The notes under the pieces: generated by a model
Told to the model about the DNA's origin: nothing
The model's database searches: none
Seen by the model: only the letters and a program-made list of their open reading frames with translations
Made by a program: the position numbers and the translations under genes
Origin: Pseudomonas lini
GTDB lineage: Bacteria > Pseudomonadota > Gammaproteobacteria > Pseudomonadales > Pseudomonadaceae
Direction of reading: 5' to 3'
NCBI RefSeq assembly: GCF_001042905.1
Contig: NZ_JYLB01000002.1
Span: 682,001-746,000 of the forward strand
DNA length: 64,000 nucleotides
Part shown: positions 47,964-57,375 of the stretch, one piece after another
Layout of the letters: each line of letters starts with the position of its first letter
How positions within the stretch are numbered: the first letter of the stretch is position 1

Positions 47964-48824
47964 CTAAGGCAACTCGATCCGCTCACTTTCCCCCGGCACA
48001 GTCGGCCAATCCCCGGCCGCCCAGCGCCGACGTGCTTCATCGATCAATGCTGGATCACTGGCCACGAAATTCCAGTTGATCCGTCGCGGGCCATCCAGCG
48101 GCGCGCCGCCAAACAGCACGGCATGACAGTCGCTCTCGGCGAACAGTGTCATCTCTTCCCCGGCCGGCAATACCACCAGCGAATGCGGCTCCAGCGCCTC
48201 GCCATCCAGTTGCGCCTCACCGCTCAGTACATACAGTGCCCGTTCTTCATGCTCGGTGGGAATCAGCAATGTGGTCGCTGTTTGCAGGTTCAATTCGGCG
48301 TAGAGCGTAGGAGAAAGCACTGGGACCGGCGATTCGAGGCAGAAGCCTGACCCGGCGATCATCCGTATCTTCACGCCAAGGTTATCGCTGACGGGCAGCG
48401 TGGCAGCCGGATGGTGGCTGTAGTGTCCCGGACCGTGTTCACGATCCTTGGGCGAAGCCAGCCAGATCTGTAAGCCGTGCATCGTAAAGCCGCTGTCTTT
48501 CAATGGCTCGGGCGTGCGTTCGACGTGGGCAATTGCGCTACCCGCGGTCATCCAGCTGACATCGCCGGCATTCACCACCTGATCGGAACCGAGGCTGTCC
48601 TTGTGCTGGATTTGCCCTTCGAACAGGTAGGTGAGGGTGGACAGACCGATGTGCGGATGCTGACGGATGTTCATGCCTTTGCCCGCCGGATAACGGGTTT
48701 CGAGCATGTGGTCGAAAAACACGAAAGGCCCGACGTTGCGGCATTTGGCTGACGGCAACGGGCGAAGAATCGGCTGACCTTCGACATCTTCGGCGCGAGG
48801 GCGGATCACGAGCGGAGTGTTCAT
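47964..48824 (-). CDS. Pirin-family bicupin protein
   Basis: The 286-residue product has the pirin N-terminal cupin with the metal-binding segment NIRQHPHIGLSTLTYLFEG and later SAIAHVERTPE, plus a second, degenerate cupin in the C-terminal half (EERALYVLSGEAQLDG). Bacterial pirins include quercetinases and regulators; the function here is undecided. I used the ATG at 48824 (MNTPLVIRPRAED); the 26-codon extension is not conserved-looking. Confidence 0.87.
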   Translation of the reverse strand: MNTPLVIRPRAEDVEGQPILRPLPSAKCRNVGPFVFFDHMLETRYPAGKGMNIRQHPHIGLSTLTYLFEGQIQHKDSLGSDQVVNAGDVSWMTAGSAIAHVERTPEPLKDSGFTMHGLQIWLASPKDREHGPGHYSHHPAATLPVSDNLGVKIRMIAGSGFCLESPVPVLSPTLYAELNLQTATTLLIPTEHEERALYVLSGEAQLDGEALEPHSLVVLPAGEEMTLFAESDCHAVLFGGAPLDGPRRINWNFVASDPALIDEARRRWAAGDWPTVPGESERIELP

Positions 48825-48885
48825 GGTGCATTCCAGGCTGAGCGGGTGACGCAGGGAGCATAACCCGCTTGCGCAGCCCTTGCCG

Positions 48886-49302
48886 CTATTGGCTGAAGGC
48901 ACCTTCGGACAGATGGGTTTCGATGCTGATCTCGGAAGTGGTCATGAGCTTGTGTACCGGGCAGCGGTCGGCCACGCGGTGCAGTTCGTCACGCTGAGCG
49001 TCGGTAAGCACACCCTTGAGCGTGAGTTCGACGTGCAGGGCGTATTTGCCTTTCTGCTCTTCACTGTTGTCGCGCGTGACCTCAACCTCGACACCCGTCA
49101 GCGGGATGTTTTTTTTCTGGGCATACATTTTCAGCGTCAGGGCCTTACAGGCACCGAGGGCTGCATCGAAGTAGTCATGGGGCTCGGGCGCGGTGCCTTC
49201 GCCGCCAGAGGTTTTCGGCACATCGGCAAAAAGTTCGTGGTCATCGATCTGGACGCTGTGACGAAAACCTTCGGCGGAGATGGTATTGACGGTAACAGTC
49301 AT
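48886..49302 (-). CDS. OsmC-family protein
   Basis: The 138-residue product is an OsmC/Ohr-like thiol protein with the two conserved cysteines C52 (ALGACKALTLK) and C114 (ADRCPVHKLM). This spacing fits the YhfA/OsmC-like peroxide-reductase subfamilies rather than Ohr. The start at 49302 (MTVTVNTIS) is preceded by AGG. The gene lies 61 bases upstream of the pirin gene on the same strand, so they may be cotranscribed. Confidence 0.88.
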   Translation of the reverse strand: MTVTVNTISAEGFRHSVQIDDHELFADVPKTSGGEGTAPEPHDYFDAALGACKALTLKMYAQKKNIPLTGVEVEVTRDNSEEQKGKYALHVELTLKGVLTDAQRDELHRVADRCPVHKLMTTSEISIETHLSEGAFSQ

Positions 49303-49464
49303 GGGAAACCTCGCGGGCAGTGGAAAAGTCATTCGATCAAAAAGACCGTGAAGTTATAGAGCATTCCTTCAAGTTCGCGTTCCACTTTCTTGCCGGCTGA
49401 ACCCCGGTTTGCGCGGGGCGGTCTATGGTGCTCATACCGCAGTTGCCCATCACAGGAGAATTCC

Positions 49465-50478
49465 GTGCCCCCGATCCGCTTGAGCCTCGCCTGGCTGTTG
49501 GCGCTGTGCAGCGTTGATGCCTACGCTCGCGAATATGCCTACAGCGATGCGCACCTGCATTACGTCGATTTCTTCCAGGAAACGGCGGGCATGTCGAAAT
49601 TGCTCACGGCCATGGACGACAACGCCATCGAGCATGTGATGATTTCCGGCATTCCGGTGGCCAAGAAATGGCACGAAGACGAACCCAAGCGCCCACGTTA
49701 TTACGCCGGCGATGACGCCGATGCCTACTGGTACAGCGCGACCGATGTGATCGTCGCGGCGGCGGTGAATAAGTTGACGCCCGAGCAGCGCCAGCGTTTT
49801 CACCCTTTCCTGTCCGGCTTCAACCCGAATGACAAAAACTCCGCGGCACACATCCAGCGCATGCTCGACCTCAATCCCGGGCTTTGGCAGGGCATCGGCG
49901 AAGTCTTTACCCGTCACGACGATCTGACTGCGCTGACGTCCGGCGACACGCCGCGGGCCAACAACGAGGCGATGACCCGCATCTATCACCTGGCTGCCGA
50001 GAACGACTTGCCGGTGATGCTGCATTCCAACATCACCTCCAAGCGTGAGAAAAATCCGCTGTACCTGGCAGAAGTCGAAGAGCCGCTGCGCAATCATCCG
50101 CACACCCGGTTTATCTGGGCTCATGCAGGCACCAGTGCGGAGATTCATCGGCATCAGACGCAGCTGGATTTTCTGTTGCCAACGCTGTCGCGAATGCTCG
50201 AGGCCTACCCCAATCTGTTCATTGACCTGTCCTGGAGCATGCTGACGCCTTATCTGCTGGATGAGCAGGGCAAGCCTCGGGATGAATGGGTGAAGCTGGT
50301 GGAGCGCTTTCCGGAGCGCTTCATGCTCGGTTCCGATGTGGTGGGACGTTTCAACAAGCTCGGTCAGGAAATGCGCAGCTTCGATCCGTTTCTTGATGCC
50401 TTACGGGAGGATGTTGCCAGAAAGATTGCACGGGATAACTTTTTGGCGATTTTGCCTCGTTCCGTTGGTAAAAGCTGA
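49465..50478 (+). CDS. Secreted amidohydrolase-superfamily protein
   Basis: The 337-residue product (GTG start at 49465, AGGAGA upstream) has a signal peptide ending AYA. It carries the metal-binding pattern of the amidohydrolase 2 family: SDAHLHYVDF (HxH), histidine in PVMLHSNI, WAHAGTS and the aspartate in MLGSDVVGRF near the C-terminus. It is likely a periplasmic metal-dependent hydrolase or decarboxylase-like protein; the substrate is unknown. It appears monocistronic, with a REP pair after it. Confidence 0.83.
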   Translation: MPPIRLSLAWLLALCSVDAYAREYAYSDAHLHYVDFFQETAGMSKLLTAMDDNAIEHVMISGIPVAKKWHEDEPKRPRYYAGDDADAYWYSATDVIVAAAVNKLTPEQRQRFHPFLSGFNPNDKNSAAHIQRMLDLNPGLWQGIGEVFTRHDDLTALTSGDTPRANNEAMTRIYHLAAENDLPVMLHSNITSKREKNPLYLAEVEEPLRNHPHTRFIWAHAGTSAEIHRHQTQLDFLLPTLSRMLEAYPNLFIDLSWSMLTPYLLDEQGKPRDEWVKLVERFPERFMLGSDVVGRFNKLGQEMRSFDPFLDALREDVARKIARDNFLAILPRSVGKS

Positions 50479-50492
50479 TTTCGCGGCGCGGC

Positions 50493-50588
50493 CTTCGCGA
50501 GCAAGCCCGCTCCCACACTGGATCTCGGTCGTTTACAACATCTATGTACACAGGAGATCCAGTGTGGGAGCGGGCTTGCTCGCGAAAG
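50493..50588. repeat. REP pair, class C
   Basis: CCTTCGCGAGCAAGCCCGCT then CCCACACTGGATCTCGG and an inverted copy GATCCAGTGTGGGAGCGGGC then TTGCTCGCGAAAGC. The complementarity extends into the spacer (CACTGGATC/GATCCAGTG). Confidence 0.88.
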
Positions 50589-50696
50589 CGGTAGCTCATT
50601 CAACCCATTTGTTGAACCTGTCGCCAAACTCGGACCTGTCATCAATAAGTCATGTCCGTGTCATACGCTCCGGCCATCTCAATCAAGGAGCGCACC

Positions 50697-51161
50697 ATGC
50701 ACCTCACCCGTTTAGCCGCCCTGGCCACAATGATGTTCGTCAGTGGTCTGGCCAGTGCCGAAGTCCGTGTCGAAGGCCCGGTGGAATATGGCGTGTTCGC
50801 TGGCCCGAAAGCCGAACTGCAATCGGGCGAGCGAGTTTTGCGCCGCAGCAATGAACAGATACAGCAAACCGAAATCGTCCCCGCCAAACTCGGCACCAAG
50901 TTCGGTATGCGTTACCAGTTGGCCGGCAAGGTCGCCGAAGACCAGCCGCTGACGTTGCTCTATTTCACGCCGGGCATCCGTACTCCGGATGGCGTGCGTC
51001 ACGACAAGCTGGAAGTCACTCAGAAACTGGTGCCTGGCGCTCCGCAGGACGTGATGGCGTACGAGTTCACCGAAAGCCACGAAGTCGTTCCCGGTGAATG
51101 GCGTTTCATGGTGTTCCAGGGCGATCGCCTGCTGGCCCAGCAACGCTTTACCGTGCGCTGA
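50697..51161 (+). CDS. DUF3859 periplasmic protein
   Basis: The 154-residue product has a signal peptide ending ASA (residues 1-21) and a beta-rich mature part with VEYGVFAG, KLGTKFGMRYQLAG and PGEWRFMVFQGDRLLAQQRF. It matches what I recall of the DUF3859 family. Its function is unknown. AAGGAG precedes the ATG at 50697; a 15-codon extension is possible but would disturb the signal peptide. Confidence 0.8.
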   Translation: MHLTRLAALATMMFVSGLASAEVRVEGPVEYGVFAGPKAELQSGERVLRRSNEQIQQTEIVPAKLGTKFGMRYQLAGKVAEDQPLTLLYFTPGIRTPDGVRHDKLEVTQKLVPGAPQDVMAYEFTESHEVVPGEWRFMVFQGDRLLAQQRFTVR

Positions 51162-51189
51162 TCGCTCTCACCCAGCCAAATGACAAACG

Positions 51190-51217
51190 AAAAAAAGCCC
51201 CGCGTTTGCGGGGCTTT
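51190..51217. terminator. Bidirectional terminator between DUF3859 and DUF3108 genes
   Basis: AAAAAAGCCCCGC, GTTT, GCGGGGCTTT between convergent genes. It has a long A run on the left, so it is strongest for the minus strand. Confidence 0.85.
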
Positions 51218-51231
51218 CATGTTGTTGCGGA

Positions 51232-51945
51232 TCAGCTGCCTTTGACCGGCTTGCCGTTGACCGTGCCGTCGAGGAGCATGATGTTGTACTCCTTGCCGTC
51301 GGTTTCGACCTGTTGCAGACGGACCAGCAAATAATCCCAATCCTTGGCGAACCACAGCACGGTGATGCGCTTGCTTTGTGTCGGATCGCGCACGCGCTCG
51401 ACCTTGATCGCATCGATCTGGCCAGCCTTGGTGTCGACTTTCTCCGAACCCAGCACGCGGAAGTCATAGGTATCGACTTCGCCGTCATCGACGACCTGAT
51501 AGCTCATGCTTTTCTTGCCGGCGGCCACGTCATGCTGCAGCGCCAGTTGATAGGTGGACTTGTCGACCATGCCGCGGTTGAGCGGAAGCTTGACGGCGTC
51601 ACCGCGATCGGTGCCGGTGACCATCTTGTTGGTCCAGTCGAAGTCCAGATCGGCCTTCTTGGCTTTGCCCAGGCCACCACGTTCGAAGTGGTAGGACTGT
51701 GGCAGCAGCGTGTCCTTGTCCAGAGTCAGGGTGCTTTCTTCAGTCAGGCTGGCGATCATCATCGACGCCTTGAAGCTGAGTTTCCAGACGCCGTTGGCTC
51801 CCTTGGTCAGGCTGCGTTCGGCGGTGCCGCTCATGGGCAGCTGCTTCCAGTCGGCGGTGTAGCTGGCGGAGAAGGGTTGAAGGTCTGCGGCCTGCGCAAA
51901 CGGCAGGGCGAGCAGAGCGCAAGCGAAGAGCAGGGCGCGACGCAT
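51232..51945 (-). CDS. DUF3108 periplasmic protein
   Basis: The 237-residue product has a signal peptide ending AQA (about residue 19) and a beta-barrel-like DUF3108 domain: FSASYTADWKQLPMSGTAER, DTLLPQSYHFERGG and TVLWFAKDWDYLLVRLQQVE. It follows purN by eight bases with AGGAGA upstream, so it is the third gene of a purM-purN-DUF3108 transcript. Its function is unknown. Confidence 0.87.
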   Translation of the reverse strand: MRRALLFACALLALPFAQAADLQPFSASYTADWKQLPMSGTAERSLTKGANGVWKLSFKASMMIASLTEESTLTLDKDTLLPQSYHFERGGLGKAKKADLDFDWTNKMVTGTDRGDAVKLPLNRGMVDKSTYQLALQHDVAAGKKSMSYQVVDDGEVDTYDFRVLGSEKVDTKAGQIDAIKVERVRDPTQSKRITVLWFAKDWDYLLVRLQQVETDGKEYNIMLLDGTVNGKPVKGS

Positions 51946-51953
51946 AAAATCTC

Positions 51954-52604
51954 CTAGGTTCGAATCAAGTGGCCGCTGGCCGCGAGTAACTGTCCGTCCA
52001 GTAAAGCACCTTGTTCACCGAGTGATAAACGACCTTCGGCAAACCAGCGTACGGCCATCGGGTAGATCAGGTGTTCCTGGGTATGGACTCGCTGCGCCAG
52101 ACTCTGCGGCGAATCGTGCAACTCTACCGGTATTACTGCCTGTACGACCAGTGGTCCGCCATCGAGTTCCTCGGTGACGAAGTGCACGGAACAGCCGTGT
52201 TCAGTGTCGCCGGCTTCCAGCGCGCGCTGATGAGTGTGTAACCCTTTGTATTTGGGCAGCAGCGAAGGATGGATATTGAGCAGGCGACCCTGATAGTGGC
52301 GCACGAAGTCAGCGCTGAGAATGCGCATGAAACCGGCCAGTACCACGAGTTTGGGGTTGAAGGCGTCGATCAGTTCGATCAGCGCGGCATCGAAGGCCTC
52401 GCGACCTTCGAAAGCCTTGTGATCCAGGGTGCGGGTGTCGATACCCGCGTCCCTGGCGCGTTGCAGGCCGTAGGCGTCGGCGCGGTTGGAGATCACCGCA
52501 GCGATGCGGGCCGGGCTGTCGCCGGTCCGCGTGCTGTCGATCAAGGCCTGCAAGTTACTGCCAGTGCCGGACAACAGCACCACCACATCACAGGTCTGGG
52601 ACAT
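51954..52604 (-). CDS. purN: Phosphoribosylglycinamide formyltransferase
   Basis: PurN transfers formyl from 10-formyl-tetrahydrofolate to GAR in purine synthesis. The 216-residue product has VVLLSGTGSNLQALID at the N-terminus, the folate/catalytic region LAGFMRILSADFV, and NIHPSLLPKYKGLHTHQRAL with the catalytic asparagine and histidine, plus VHFVTEELDGGPLV with the aspartate. It starts inside the purM stop (TGATG). Confidence 0.96.
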   Translation of the reverse strand: MSQTCDVVVLLSGTGSNLQALIDSTRTGDSPARIAAVISNRADAYGLQRARDAGIDTRTLDHKAFEGREAFDAALIELIDAFNPKLVVLAGFMRILSADFVRHYQGRLLNIHPSLLPKYKGLHTHQRALEAGDTEHGCSVHFVTEELDGGPLVVQAVIPVELHDSPQSLAQRVHTQEHLIYPMAVRWFAEGRLSLGEQGALLDGQLLAASGHLIRT

Positions 52605-53662
52605 CAATGAGCCTTGAGGTTCTTCAGTTCAACCTGAGCCGCGCCTTCGGCAGCGGTGGCGATCTGACCGATGACCCAAGGCTGCTCGCCGGCTTCACGC
52701 AGCACGTTCAGCGCGGTTTCAACGTGCTCTTGAGCGACGCAGATAACCATGCCGACGCCGCAGTTCAGTACGCGGTGCATTTCGTTTTCGTCGACGTTGC
52801 CTTTCTCTTGCAGCCAGTCGAACACGGCAGGGCGAGTCCAGCTTGCAACGTCAACCACCGCTTGTGCGCCTTTTGGCAGAACGCGCGGGATGTTGTCCAG
52901 CAGGCCGCCACCGGTGATGTGGGCCATGGCTTTGACGGCGCCGGTGTCCTTGATCAGCTTGAGCAGCGGCTTCACGTAGATGCGGGTCGGGGCCATCAGC
53001 AGGTCGGTCAGTGGTTTGCCGTCGAGCTGGATGTTTTCGATGTCTGCACCGGACACTTCGATGATCTTGCGGATCAGCGAGTAGCCGTTGGAGTGCGGGC
53101 CGGAAGACGGCAGGGCGAGCAGGGCATCGCCGGCAGCGACTTTGGAACCGTCGATGATTTCGGACTTTTCCACGACACCGACGCAGAAGCCGGCCAGGTC
53201 GTAGTCTTCGCCTTCGTACATGCCAGGCATTTCAGCGGTTTCGCCGCCGACCAGGGAGCAGCCGGACAGTTCACAGCCAGCGCCAATGCCGGTCACGACC
53301 TGGGTCGCGGTTTCGACGTTCAGTTTGCCGGTGGCGTAGTAGTCGAGGAAGAACAGCGGCTCGGCGCCGCAGACCACCAGGTCGTTCACGCACATGGCCA
53401 CCAGGTCGATGCCGATGCTGTCGTGCTTGTTCAGGTTCAGCGCCAGGCGCAGCTTGGTGCCGACGCCGTCAGTGCCCGATACCAGCACCGGTTGTTTGTA
53501 ACCGGCCGGGATCTCGCAGAGGGCGCCGAAACCGCCCAGGCCGCCCATGACTTCCGGGCGCGCAGTGCGCTTGGCGACGCTCTTGATGCGTTCGACCAAT
53601 GCTTCACCGGCGTCGATGTCTACACCGGCGTCCTTGTAGCTCAGGGAGGGTTGCTTGCTCAT
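52604..53662 (-). CDS. purM: Phosphoribosylformylglycinamidine cyclo-ligase (AIR synthetase)
   Basis: PurM makes AIR from FGAM with ATP. The 352-residue product has [56 protein letters not shown], the [11 protein letters not shown] signature and [13 protein letters not shown]. It is the first gene of the purMN-DUF3108 unit and is divergent from the DUF2066 gene. Confidence 0.97.
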   Translation of the reverse strand: MSKQPSLSYKDAGVDIDAGEALVERIKSVAKRTARPEVMGGLGGFGALCEIPAGYKQPVLVSGTDGVGTKLRLALNLNKHDSIGIDLVAMCVNDLVVCGAEPLFFLDYYATGKLNVETATQVVTGIGAGCELSGCSLVGGETAEMPGMYEGEDYDLAGFCVGVVEKSEIIDGSKVAAGDALLALPSSGPHSNGYSLIRKIIEVSGADIENIQLDGKPLTDLLMAPTRIYVKPLLKLIKDTGAVKAMAHITGGGLLDNIPRVLPKGAQAVVDVASWTRPAVFDWLQEKGNVDENEMHRVLNCGVGMVICVAQEHVETALNVLREAGEQPWVIGQIATAAEGAAQVELKNLKAH

Positions 53663-54050
53663 GATCCAGGCCTTTAGGGGGGATTCAGGGGTAACGACCG
53701 AGTCCAGTGGGACCGCCGAAACAAACGAAGGCGAGTGCCATCCGCGAATTTCAGGGTGCCCGGCTGTTGCCGGTCTGCGAAGGCGCGCGATTTTATCAGG
53801 CTTGAGGGGCAGCGGCCATCCTCGTGCCGACGGGCAGAGGCATATCGCGTTAAAAAAACCGATATTGCCCGTGTTGGTGGCGTCCCGGATGGCTGTATAA
53901 GGTATCGACGTTAACCGTCTATCGTTATGACAGTGCGAAAACTTACCGGGATCGGGTGAATGTTTTGCTTGAACGTGTGGTCAACAGACCCTTGGTTCAA
54001 TCATCTTCACGCGGTCTGTTCCAGCCGCTCTTGTCGTCAGGAATCTTTTT
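53663..54050. other. Divergent upstream region of purM and the DUF2066 gene
   Basis: No gene is supportable in these 388 bases; the short open frames show no family features. Presumably both promoters lie here. I could not place clear hexamers or a known purine operator by eye. Confidence 0.5.
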
Positions 54051-55109
54051 ATGCGTTTTCTTAAATTCTTGTTCGTGGGCTGTTTATCCATGGTCAGCCT
54101 GACCGGCCATGCCGAAACCGTCAAAGGCCTCTATCAAGTGCGCGAACCCGTCAGCAGCCAGACGCCGGAGGAGCGCGATCAGGCGACTCAGCGAGCGCTG
54201 GATACGTTGGTGTTGCGCCTGACCGGCGACCCCAAGGCGGCGCAGAGCCCGGGTCTGGCGACCGTGCGCAAAGACCCTCAGCAAATCATCAGTCAGTTCG
54301 GTTATGAGGCCGGGCCGCCGCAAGTGCTGAAAGTCGATTTCGATCCGGCCACCACCGAACAGGCGTTGCGGCGTGCCGGGTTGGCCATGTGGGGCAGCAA
54401 CCGGCCGTCGATTCTCGGTTGGTGGTTGAGCGATTCCACTGAAGGTTCGAGCCTGGTCGGTGATGGCCAGGCCAGTGCCACGCCACTGCTTCGAGCGGCG
54501 CAACATCGTGGGCTGCCGCTGCGTTTGCCGCTGGCAGACCTGAACGAGCAAATTGTCGCCACAGCGCCGAATCTGGAAAGTGCGGACCCGGCACCACTGC
54601 GGGGCGCATCCGACCGCTACAATGCCGACGCCTTGCTGGCGGTGCATGCCCGTGAAGAGGGTGGCCAATGGCAAGCCAAGTGGCGTTTGTGGCTGGGCGA
54701 TCAGAAAGAAGCGGGTAGCGTGCAGGGCGCGGATACCGCCGCGCTGGCCGATGCGGTGATGCTGGCGGTCAGTCAACGCCTGGCGCCGCGTTTTGCCGCC
54801 AAACCGGGCGCGTCGAGCGAGCAATTGCTGGAAGTGCAGGGGATGAGTCTGGAGCGTTATGCGACGCTCGGGCGTTTGCTGGAGCCTTTTGGTGCACGCC
54901 TGCAAAGTGTCGACGGCGACCGCGTGCTTTATCGGGTCAACGGCAGCCCCGATCAGCTGCGGGCGCAGTTGTCTTTGGCCAGGTTGCAAGAAATTCCGGC
55001 CGGTGAGGCGCCGACCCCCACTGCGCCTGTTCAACCCGTGGCGGCTGGCTCGACACCGGTCGCAGCGCCGGCCCCGGCACCGACGCCGCAGTTACGTTTT
55101 CGCTGGTAG
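54051..55109 (+). CDS. DUF2066 periplasmic protein
   Basis: The 352-residue product has a signal peptide (ending GHA near residue 21) and the DUF2066 N-terminal pattern: LYQVREPVSSQTPEERDQAT, then FGYEAGPPQVLKVDFDP. The C-terminus is an Ala/Pro-rich tail ending RFRW. Function is unknown. It is followed by the AI-2E-type permease and hda, the usual order in pseudomonads as I recall it. Confidence 0.85.
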   Translation: MRFLKFLFVGCLSMVSLTGHAETVKGLYQVREPVSSQTPEERDQATQRALDTLVLRLTGDPKAAQSPGLATVRKDPQQIISQFGYEAGPPQVLKVDFDPATTEQALRRAGLAMWGSNRPSILGWWLSDSTEGSSLVGDGQASATPLLRAAQHRGLPLRLPLADLNEQIVATAPNLESADPAPLRGASDRYNADALLAVHAREEGGQWQAKWRLWLGDQKEAGSVQGADTAALADAVMLAVSQRLAPRFAAKPGASSEQLLEVQGMSLERYATLGRLLEPFGARLQSVDGDRVLYRVNGSPDQLRAQLSLARLQEIPAGEAPTPTAPVQPVAAGSTPVAAPAPAPTPQLRFRW

Positions 55110-55139
55110 TTTTTCTTTATATAGAAGCAGGAGTTGTAC

Positions 55140-56213
55140 ATGGCCGATACACGGCGTTGGTTCTGGCTCGGTGGGGTGGTCCTGCTTTGCGCGTTTGTTT
55201 ACCTGTTGCACCCGATCCTGACGCCGTTCCTGGTGGCACTGTTACTGGCTTATCTGTTCGACCCGCTGGTGGATCGGCTGGAGAAGTACGGTCTGTCACG
55301 GACCTGGGGCGTGGTGGCGGTGTTCGCCTTGTTCACGTTGATCGTCACCGCGTTGCTGTTGGTGTTGGTGCCGATGCTCGCCAAGCAGATGTTCCGCTTG
55401 TATGAACTGGCGCCGCAGATGCTCGACTGGTTGCAGCACACCGCCGTGCCGTGGGCGCAATCGAAGATGGGGTTGTCGGACGGCTTCTGGAAGTTCGACA
55501 AGCTCAAGGCGGCGTTCAGCGAGCACATGGGCCAGACCACCGATGTGGTCGGCGTGGTGCTGAGTCAGGCGACGGCTTCAGGCCTTGCGTTGATCGGCTG
55601 GCTGGCTAATCTGGTGCTGATTCCGGTGGTGAGTTTTTATCTGCTGCGCGACTGGGATCTGATGATGGCCAAGATCCGTAGCCTGCTGCCACGTGATCGT
55701 GAAGAGCGCGTCATGTCTCTGGCGGGAGAATGCCACGAAGTGCTTGGCGCGTTCGTGCGCGGTCAGTTGCTGGTGATGCTGGCGCTCGGCGTGATCTACG
55801 CCGCAGGTTTGATGATCGTCGGGCTGGAGCTGGGGCTGTTGATCGGTCTGATTGCTGGTCTGGCGGCGATCGTGCCGTACATGGGATTCGTCATCGGGAT
55901 TGGTGCGGCATTGATTGCCGGTCTGTTCCAGTTCGGTGGCGATCTGTATCCCATGATCGGTATTGTCGCGGTGTTCATGGTCGGCCAGGCGCTGGAAGGT
56001 ATGGTGCTGACGCCGTTGCTGGTGGGCGACCGGATCGGCCTGCATCCGGTGGCGGTTATCTTCGCCATCCTGGCTGGCGGCGAGCTGTTTGGTTTTACCG
56101 GCGTGCTGCTGGCGTTGCCAGTGGCGGCGGTGATTATGGTCCTGGTGCGTCATATACATGATTTGTATAAGGATTCGGATATCTACGGCGGTGTCGACGA
56201 ATCCACGCTGTAA
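55140..56213 (+). CDS. AI-2E family (PerM-type) membrane protein
   Basis: The 357-residue product has about seven or eight membrane helices with the family patterns LHPILTPFLVALLLAYLFDP near the N-terminus, LVLIPVVSFYLLRDWD, and the C-terminal GMVLTPLLVGDRIGLHPV and GELFGFTGVLLALPVAAV. Members include the AI-2 exporter TqsA and Na+/H+ antiporters, so the substrate cannot be given. AGGAG precedes the ATG at 55140. It lies 30 bases after the DUF2066 gene. Confidence 0.88.
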   Translation: MADTRRWFWLGGVVLLCAFVYLLHPILTPFLVALLLAYLFDPLVDRLEKYGLSRTWGVVAVFALFTLIVTALLLVLVPMLAKQMFRLYELAPQMLDWLQHTAVPWAQSKMGLSDGFWKFDKLKAAFSEHMGQTTDVVGVVLSQATASGLALIGWLANLVLIPVVSFYLLRDWDLMMAKIRSLLPRDREERVMSLAGECHEVLGAFVRGQLLVMLALGVIYAAGLMIVGLELGLLIGLIAGLAAIVPYMGFVIGIGAALIAGLFQFGGDLYPMIGIVAVFMVGQALEGMVLTPLLVGDRIGLHPVAVIFAILAGGELFGFTGVLLALPVAAVIMVLVRHIHDLYKDSDIYGGVDESTL

Positions 56214-56443
56214 GGGTTTTTGATCGCTCATGGCGGGCAGCCTGGTTTCGTGCCAGGTTTGCCCGTATCGCTCGCGTGGCTGTCACATGCGCCGCCAAAG
56301 AATCTGTCATAAAACCAGTGTGTTAACGCAAACCTTTGATTTTGCTTGTGGTCTGTCGCATTGTGCGGTCAGCCTCACGGGTATAAACTTCGCAAACTTT
56401 ACACAGAGGCCACTAACGGTTCCTTTGGAACTGTTCAGTCAGC

Positions 56444-57148
56444 ATGAAACCGATTCAGCTGCCCCTAGGTGTGCGTCTGCGTGATGACGCTACCTTTATC
56501 AATTACTACCCAGGCGCCAATGCCGCTGCACTCGGCTATGTCGAGCGGCTCTGCGAAGCCGACGCCGGCTGGACGGAAAGCCTGATTTACCTCTGGGGCA
56601 AGGACGGGGTAGGGCGCACGCATTTGTTGCAGGCGGCATGTTTGCGTTTCGAGCAACTGGGGGAGCGTGCGGTGTACTTGCCGTTGGCCGAGTTGCTGGA
56701 CCGCGGCATCGAAATCCTCGATAACCTCGAACAATACGAACTGGTCTGCCTGGACGATTTGCAGGCAGTCGCCGGCAAGGCAGATTGGGAAGAGGCGCTG
56801 TTCCATCTATTCAATCGCTTGCGTGACAGCGGTCGGCGTCTGTTGATCGCCGCCTCGACGTCTCCGCGTGAACTGCCGGTGAAACTGGCGGATCTCAAGT
56901 CGCGGCTGACGCTGGCACTCATCTTCCAGATGCGCCCACTCTCTGACGAAGACAAATTGCGTGCCTTGCAGTTGCGCGCATCCCGTCGTGGCCTGCACCT
57001 GACCGACGAGGTCGGGCATTTTATTCTGACCCGTGGCACCCGCAGCATGAGTGCGCTTTTCGAGTTGCTTGAGCGCCTCGATCAGGCCTCCCTTCAAGCT
57101 CAGCGCAAGCTGACAATCCCGTTTTTGAAAGAAACCCTTGGTTGGTGA
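56444..57148 (+). CDS. hda: DnaA regulatory inactivator Hda
   Basis: Hda is an AAA+ DnaA homologue that with the DNA clamp stimulates ATP hydrolysis by DnaA. The 234-residue product starts MKPIQLPLGVRL, which contains the clamp-binding QLPLGV motif. It has the Walker A-like GKDGVGRTHLLQA, Walker B LVCLDDLQAV and sensor regions (LLIAASTSP, LRASRRGLHL). Typical length. Confidence 0.94.
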   Translation: MKPIQLPLGVRLRDDATFINYYPGANAAALGYVERLCEADAGWTESLIYLWGKDGVGRTHLLQAACLRFEQLGERAVYLPLAELLDRGIEILDNLEQYELVCLDDLQAVAGKADWEEALFHLFNRLRDSGRRLLIAASTSPRELPVKLADLKSRLTLALIFQMRPLSDEDKLRALQLRASRRGLHLTDEVGHFILTRGTRSMSALFELLERLDQASLQAQRKLTIPFLKETLGW

Positions 57149-57149
57149 A

Positions 57150-57172
57150 AAACCTGATCAAGCCCAGGTTTT
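57150..57172 (+). terminator. Weak terminator-like hairpin after hda
   Basis: AAACCTG, eight bases, CAGGTTTTA, starting at the hda stop. The stem is short. Confidence 0.4.
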
Positions 57173-57375
57173 ACACGGGTTTCGGCATATTCCAGGCGTC
57201 AACAAATCCGCTTTCCTGCAAGAGGGCAGGCTGCGCAAAGGTTCAAAATGGGCTTAAGCGCTTAGATGTAAACGAGAAACCGAGAAGTCACATAAAGATC
57301 GATTGAATTTGCAAATGAGGTTGATAGCGGGCATAGTCGCGGCTTCTTTTATAACTATCAGCCACGGTCGTGCCC

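Noticed and set aside
53663..54050. Short plus-strand open frame (from 53655) upstream of the DUF2066 gene
   Set aside because: It has no ribosome site, family features or typical codon use, and lies in a divergent promoter region.
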